From Paracoccaceae bacterium (lineage in GTDB: Bacteria; Pseudomonadota; Alphaproteobacteria; Rhodobacterales; Rhodobacteraceae), in the NCBI GenBank assembly GCA_024304985.1, contig JAMWZC010000003.1, positions 479,624 through 543,623 on the forward strand: DNA of 64,000 nt, in the 5' to 3' direction. The notes below the pieces were generated by a model. It was given only the letters and a program-made list of their open reading frames with translations, ran no database searches and was not told where the DNA came from. Of the stretch, positions 61,785-64,000 are shown piece after piece. Positions within the stretch are counted from its first letter, which is position 1; every line of letters begins with the position of its first letter. Made by a program: the position numbers and the translations under genes.

Positions 61785-63997
61785 CAGAAGGCACTCCCGT
61801 TCGGCAGGTCTCCAAGCGCGAGTTTGCTTCGAAGCGCAACATAACGAACGGCTCTGCTGGTTCGGATGTCCGAAAGTCCCTTTGCCACGAACTCTCGCCA
61901 GCCTTCTGTTTCCACCATTGCCTTCGGTGAAAGCCATAATTGCAGCATGGTTCGGATTTCGGAACGCCCGAGCCAACGGAGCCCGGGTCGTCTGGAGGCG
62001 TCAACGTGGGTAGAGTCAAGAAGATCGACCAGGTCGTCCTCCGTAAGCTCGCTGTAAAAGGGCTTGATAAGTGCCGACCACCTTGCCTCCGGCAGAATGA
62101 ACGGGCGGAACATCGGAAGCAGCGGGATTTCGCGCGAGCGTTCCAGCGCATCCCGCCATGAGTCTGCGGAACGGGCCATGTCCACTTCGTCGAAGGCTTC
62201 GATACCGTCCGCTTCCAGTTTCTGCCGCAAGTCTTCATATGCATCGATCACCGCAAGATCGAGTTCTCCCGCCAGATCTTCAGTCCACTGCAACAGCGCT
62301 TCCGAGATGTCCGGCACGGCTTCTCGAAGACGGATGACCAGTCGCTCTCTCAGAAACTCCTGATCGTGAGCAGTCTCAATATTCGGCAAGTCCTCGCCTG
62401 AGACCAAGCCAAGGGCGTCGGCACAACGAAGAAGCGCGCCATGAGGGGAAAGGATCGAGAGATCGATACCTGCTTCCAACCTGCGCCATCTCGTTCCGCA
62501 AAGCTGCTCGATCAACGCGGCTTCAAGCTCCTCGACCATCGACCATCGTTGCCAGTTTCCAAGAAGGTCATTCGCTTCTGCAAGTTGCCACGCAGCCTTC
62601 GCGCGAGCCAATTCGATGATTCCAACGCCATTCTCGCTCGACGCCGGTTCCCGAAGTAATGCAGGAAGTGACACTCTCCTGCGATCTCCCAGGCCAAGCC
62701 GAGTGGACTCCGATCCGGAAAGGACCAGGCCCGCCGTCAGCGCCTCGTGGTCGGCCGCATCCGGCAGTAACAACCGGGTTCCTCCCGGGCTGCGGTCCGC
62801 TGCTGCCCCAAGAAGAGGCGCAACGACCGTCGCCGTGATCGAAGGAATCGCTCCTGCGTCTTCGCCGCTCCTTGTCCACTCGCCCGTCTCCCCGTCATAA
62901 CGTATCTCGCGGCGAACCGGTGGAAGCGAAAACACCTTATCCAGAAGACCCTCGGCTTCGACATGCAGTCGCAAGCCGTTTTCGTTTGCTCGTTGCCTAG
63001 CCAACTTTGTCTGGATTTCATGCAGCACCGGAGAACGTCCCGTTAACCTCGCCGGGAGGCGGTCGATCACACCTTGAGCCACGAGCGCCGGCTCGTTCGG
63101 GGAAACCACTCGAATGCGGATCGGAACAGCCTCAAGCGCAAGGGGAGCAGTCACTCTGATTTCAAGTCGGCCTGTCTCGAGATCAGAGACATTTGCGTTG
63201 GCCGGCAACAATTTCACCATGGCCGGTTCAACGTCCGGCGGCTCTACTACTTCAAACTCCAGCCTGTCGAGTTCTCGACCTTCGGTTGGTTCGATCAGAT
63301 GAAGACCAACGTCCGGTCTAATTGCCTTCCAATCGGTGCCACCGATAATCAGAGGATCGCCTGAGATCACCGCTCCATCAAGAAGGAATTCAGCGTCCGC
63401 CACTCCCCGCTGCGATACCAGAACCGGAAAGTCATCAATGAACTTGCTTGAAGCCCCGGGCGCAGGCAATCCAGAAATCTGCAGAGTTGGAGCGCGGTCC
63501 GCTACCACAAACCCACGGCGACGCAAGAACTCGATATCCGAGGAGTTGGATGTTTCCAAGGTCCGCGTTTCGACATTATCGTCCTCACCTGCATGAATGA
63601 GCTGCATAACGCTGGAATCTGGCTGAAGCTTTTCACCTGGAAAAACGGCGTGAGCTGCAAGACCATTGGACTCGACAGCAAAATACTCCGCTTCAAGCGG
63701 CTGCAAACGTTCCAGAGTGGCTTTTGCAGTTCCCTCATCTAGATCGGCTGCGTCGTCGCGGCGCAACGGGGATATTGGGAAAGGAGCAATGTTCTTCAGG
63801 ACGATTTCACCACCGGCAAGGAATGCGCGAAGCAAGATCACATGAGTCCCGTCAACCGCCCTTATGCGGTCACCATGTATGCGCAAAGCGGCGATCACTT
63901 CATCTCGCAGCTGGGCTGGCAAAGTTGGCCCACGAATGCCCAGATTGTTGATTTTCACCCAGAAGTGAGCCGGTTTTTTCACCGAGAAGTGAGCCAC
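61784..63997 (-). CDS. Large protein of unknown family, partner of the SNF2 helicase; 5-prime end replaced by an IS21 end
   Basis: The frame is 737 codons long. The first 17 codons (GTG start; HFSVKKPAHFWVKIN) come from the IS21-type terminus; native-looking sequence starts about LPAQLRDEVIAALRIHGDRI. The first half is beta-rich (VVEPPDVEPAMVKLLPANAN; GRLEIRVTAPLALEAVPI), the second half helical (EELEAALIEQLCGTRWRRLE; EDLAGELDLAVIDAYEDL). No catalytic motif recognised. It is coupled to the helicase gene by a TGATG overlap. The insertion probably removed its native start and promoter. Codon use is less GC-biased than in neighbouring metabolic genes. Confidence 0.6.
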   Translation of the reverse strand: MAHFSVKKPAHFWVKINNLGIRGPTLPAQLRDEVIAALRIHGDRIRAVDGTHVILLRAFLAGGEIVLKNIAPFPISPLRRDDAADLDEGTAKATLERLQPLEAEYFAVESNGLAAHAVFPGEKLQPDSSVMQLIHAGEDDNVETRTLETSNSSDIEFLRRRGFVVADRAPTLQISGLPAPGASSKFIDDFPVLVSQRGVADAEFLLDGAVISGDPLIIGGTDWKAIRPDVGLHLIEPTEGRELDRLEFEVVEPPDVEPAMVKLLPANANVSDLETGRLEIRVTAPLALEAVPIRIRVVSPNEPALVAQGVIDRLPARLTGRSPVLHEIQTKLARQRANENGLRLHVEAEGLLDKVFSLPPVRREIRYDGETGEWTRSGEDAGAIPSITATVVAPLLGAAADRSPGGTRLLLPDAADHEALTAGLVLSGSESTRLGLGDRRRVSLPALLREPASSENGVGIIELARAKAAWQLAEANDLLGNWQRWSMVEELEAALIEQLCGTRWRRLEAGIDLSILSPHGALLRCADALGLVSGEDLPNIETAHDQEFLRERLVIRLREAVPDISEALLQWTEDLAGELDLAVIDAYEDLRQKLEADGIEAFDEVDMARSADSWRDALERSREIPLLPMFRPFILPEARWSALIKPFYSELTEDDLVDLLDSTHVDASRRPGLRWLGRSEIRTMLQLWLSPKAMVETEGWREFVAKGLSDIRTSRAVRYVALRSKLALGDLPNGSAF

Positions 63998-64000
63998 CTC
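63946..64000. mobile_element. Terminus of an IS21-family insertion sequence, partial
   Basis: Starts TGTTGATTTTCACC and holds two near-identical subrepeats (TTCACCCAGAAGTGAGCC; TTCACCGAGAAGTGAGCC). Multiple terminal repeats and a TG end are typical of IS21-family elements, and I recognise this terminal sequence type. The rest of the element lies beyond the window. Confidence 0.7.

Overview
The window looks like a chromosomal or large-replicon segment of a GC-rich alphaproteobacterium of the Rhodobacterales (Roseobacter/Paracoccaceae type). This rests on the high-GC coding style, dense operons joined by ATGA and TGATG overlaps, many ABC uptake systems for small nitrogenous solutes, betaine/carnitine catabolism, a DUF6481-like charged protein and an IS21-type element end. 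No rRNA, tRNA or CRISPR array was found.

Layout. (1) 1-5868, minus strand: an amide/urea-type branched-chain ABC transporter; its last gene is one uninterrupted frame joining the second ATPase to an amidase that runs off the window. (2) 5926-10396, minus strand: a flotillin-like protein, a pyroglutamyl-peptidase-like enzyme and a clan-A glycoside-hydrolase-like protein with a hydrophobic C-terminus. (3) 10615-18268: carnitine/gamma-butyrobetaine catabolism, with a GlxA/CdhR-type regulator divergent from a beta-keto acid cleavage enzyme, a carnitine dehydrogenase-thioesterase fusion, an acyl-CoA dehydrogenase, an ADP-forming acyl-CoA synthetase and an enoyl-CoA hydratase. (4) 18346-31327: a nitrogen-heterocycle/amide scavenging cluster (acetamidase, three amidohydrolases, hydantoin-type racemase, flavin reductase, complete Dpp-type ABC importer, GntR/FCD regulator with a clear operator-like dyad). 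(5) 31360-34508: copper handling (small CPAC-motif protein, MbnP-like copper protein, MbnH-like dihaem enzyme, PCu(A)C chaperone). (6) 34486-44893: mixed metabolic and unknown genes, including a Tat-exported GMC dehydrogenase pair, an M20 hydrolase and a gene interrupted by an in-frame amber codon. (7) 45096-48477: a pentapeptide-repeat protein, then an exported flavin amine oxidase, cytochrome c and exported RidA, which form a plausible periplasmic amine-oxidation module. (8) 48867-53496: small and signalling genes, with two paralogous small proteins flanking a GAF histidine kinase, small membrane proteins and a voltage-sensor K+ channel with a C-terminal zinc ribbon. (9) 53738-64000: accessory DNA. 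It holds a ParDE toxin-antitoxin pair, a small regulator with tandem operator-like repeats, a serine recombinase coupled to two ParB-like genes, a SNF2 helicase with a large partner gene of unknown family, and an IS21-family terminus that cuts into that partner.

The metabolic part makes sense as an osmolyte and organic-nitrogen scavenger: transporters bring in amides, betaines and N-heterocycles, and hydrolases release nitrogen and carbon. The accessory end is the most likely place for an undescribed system: the recombinase-ParB-ParB triad, and the helicase/partner pair, which resembles a defence operon but matches none I can name with confidence.
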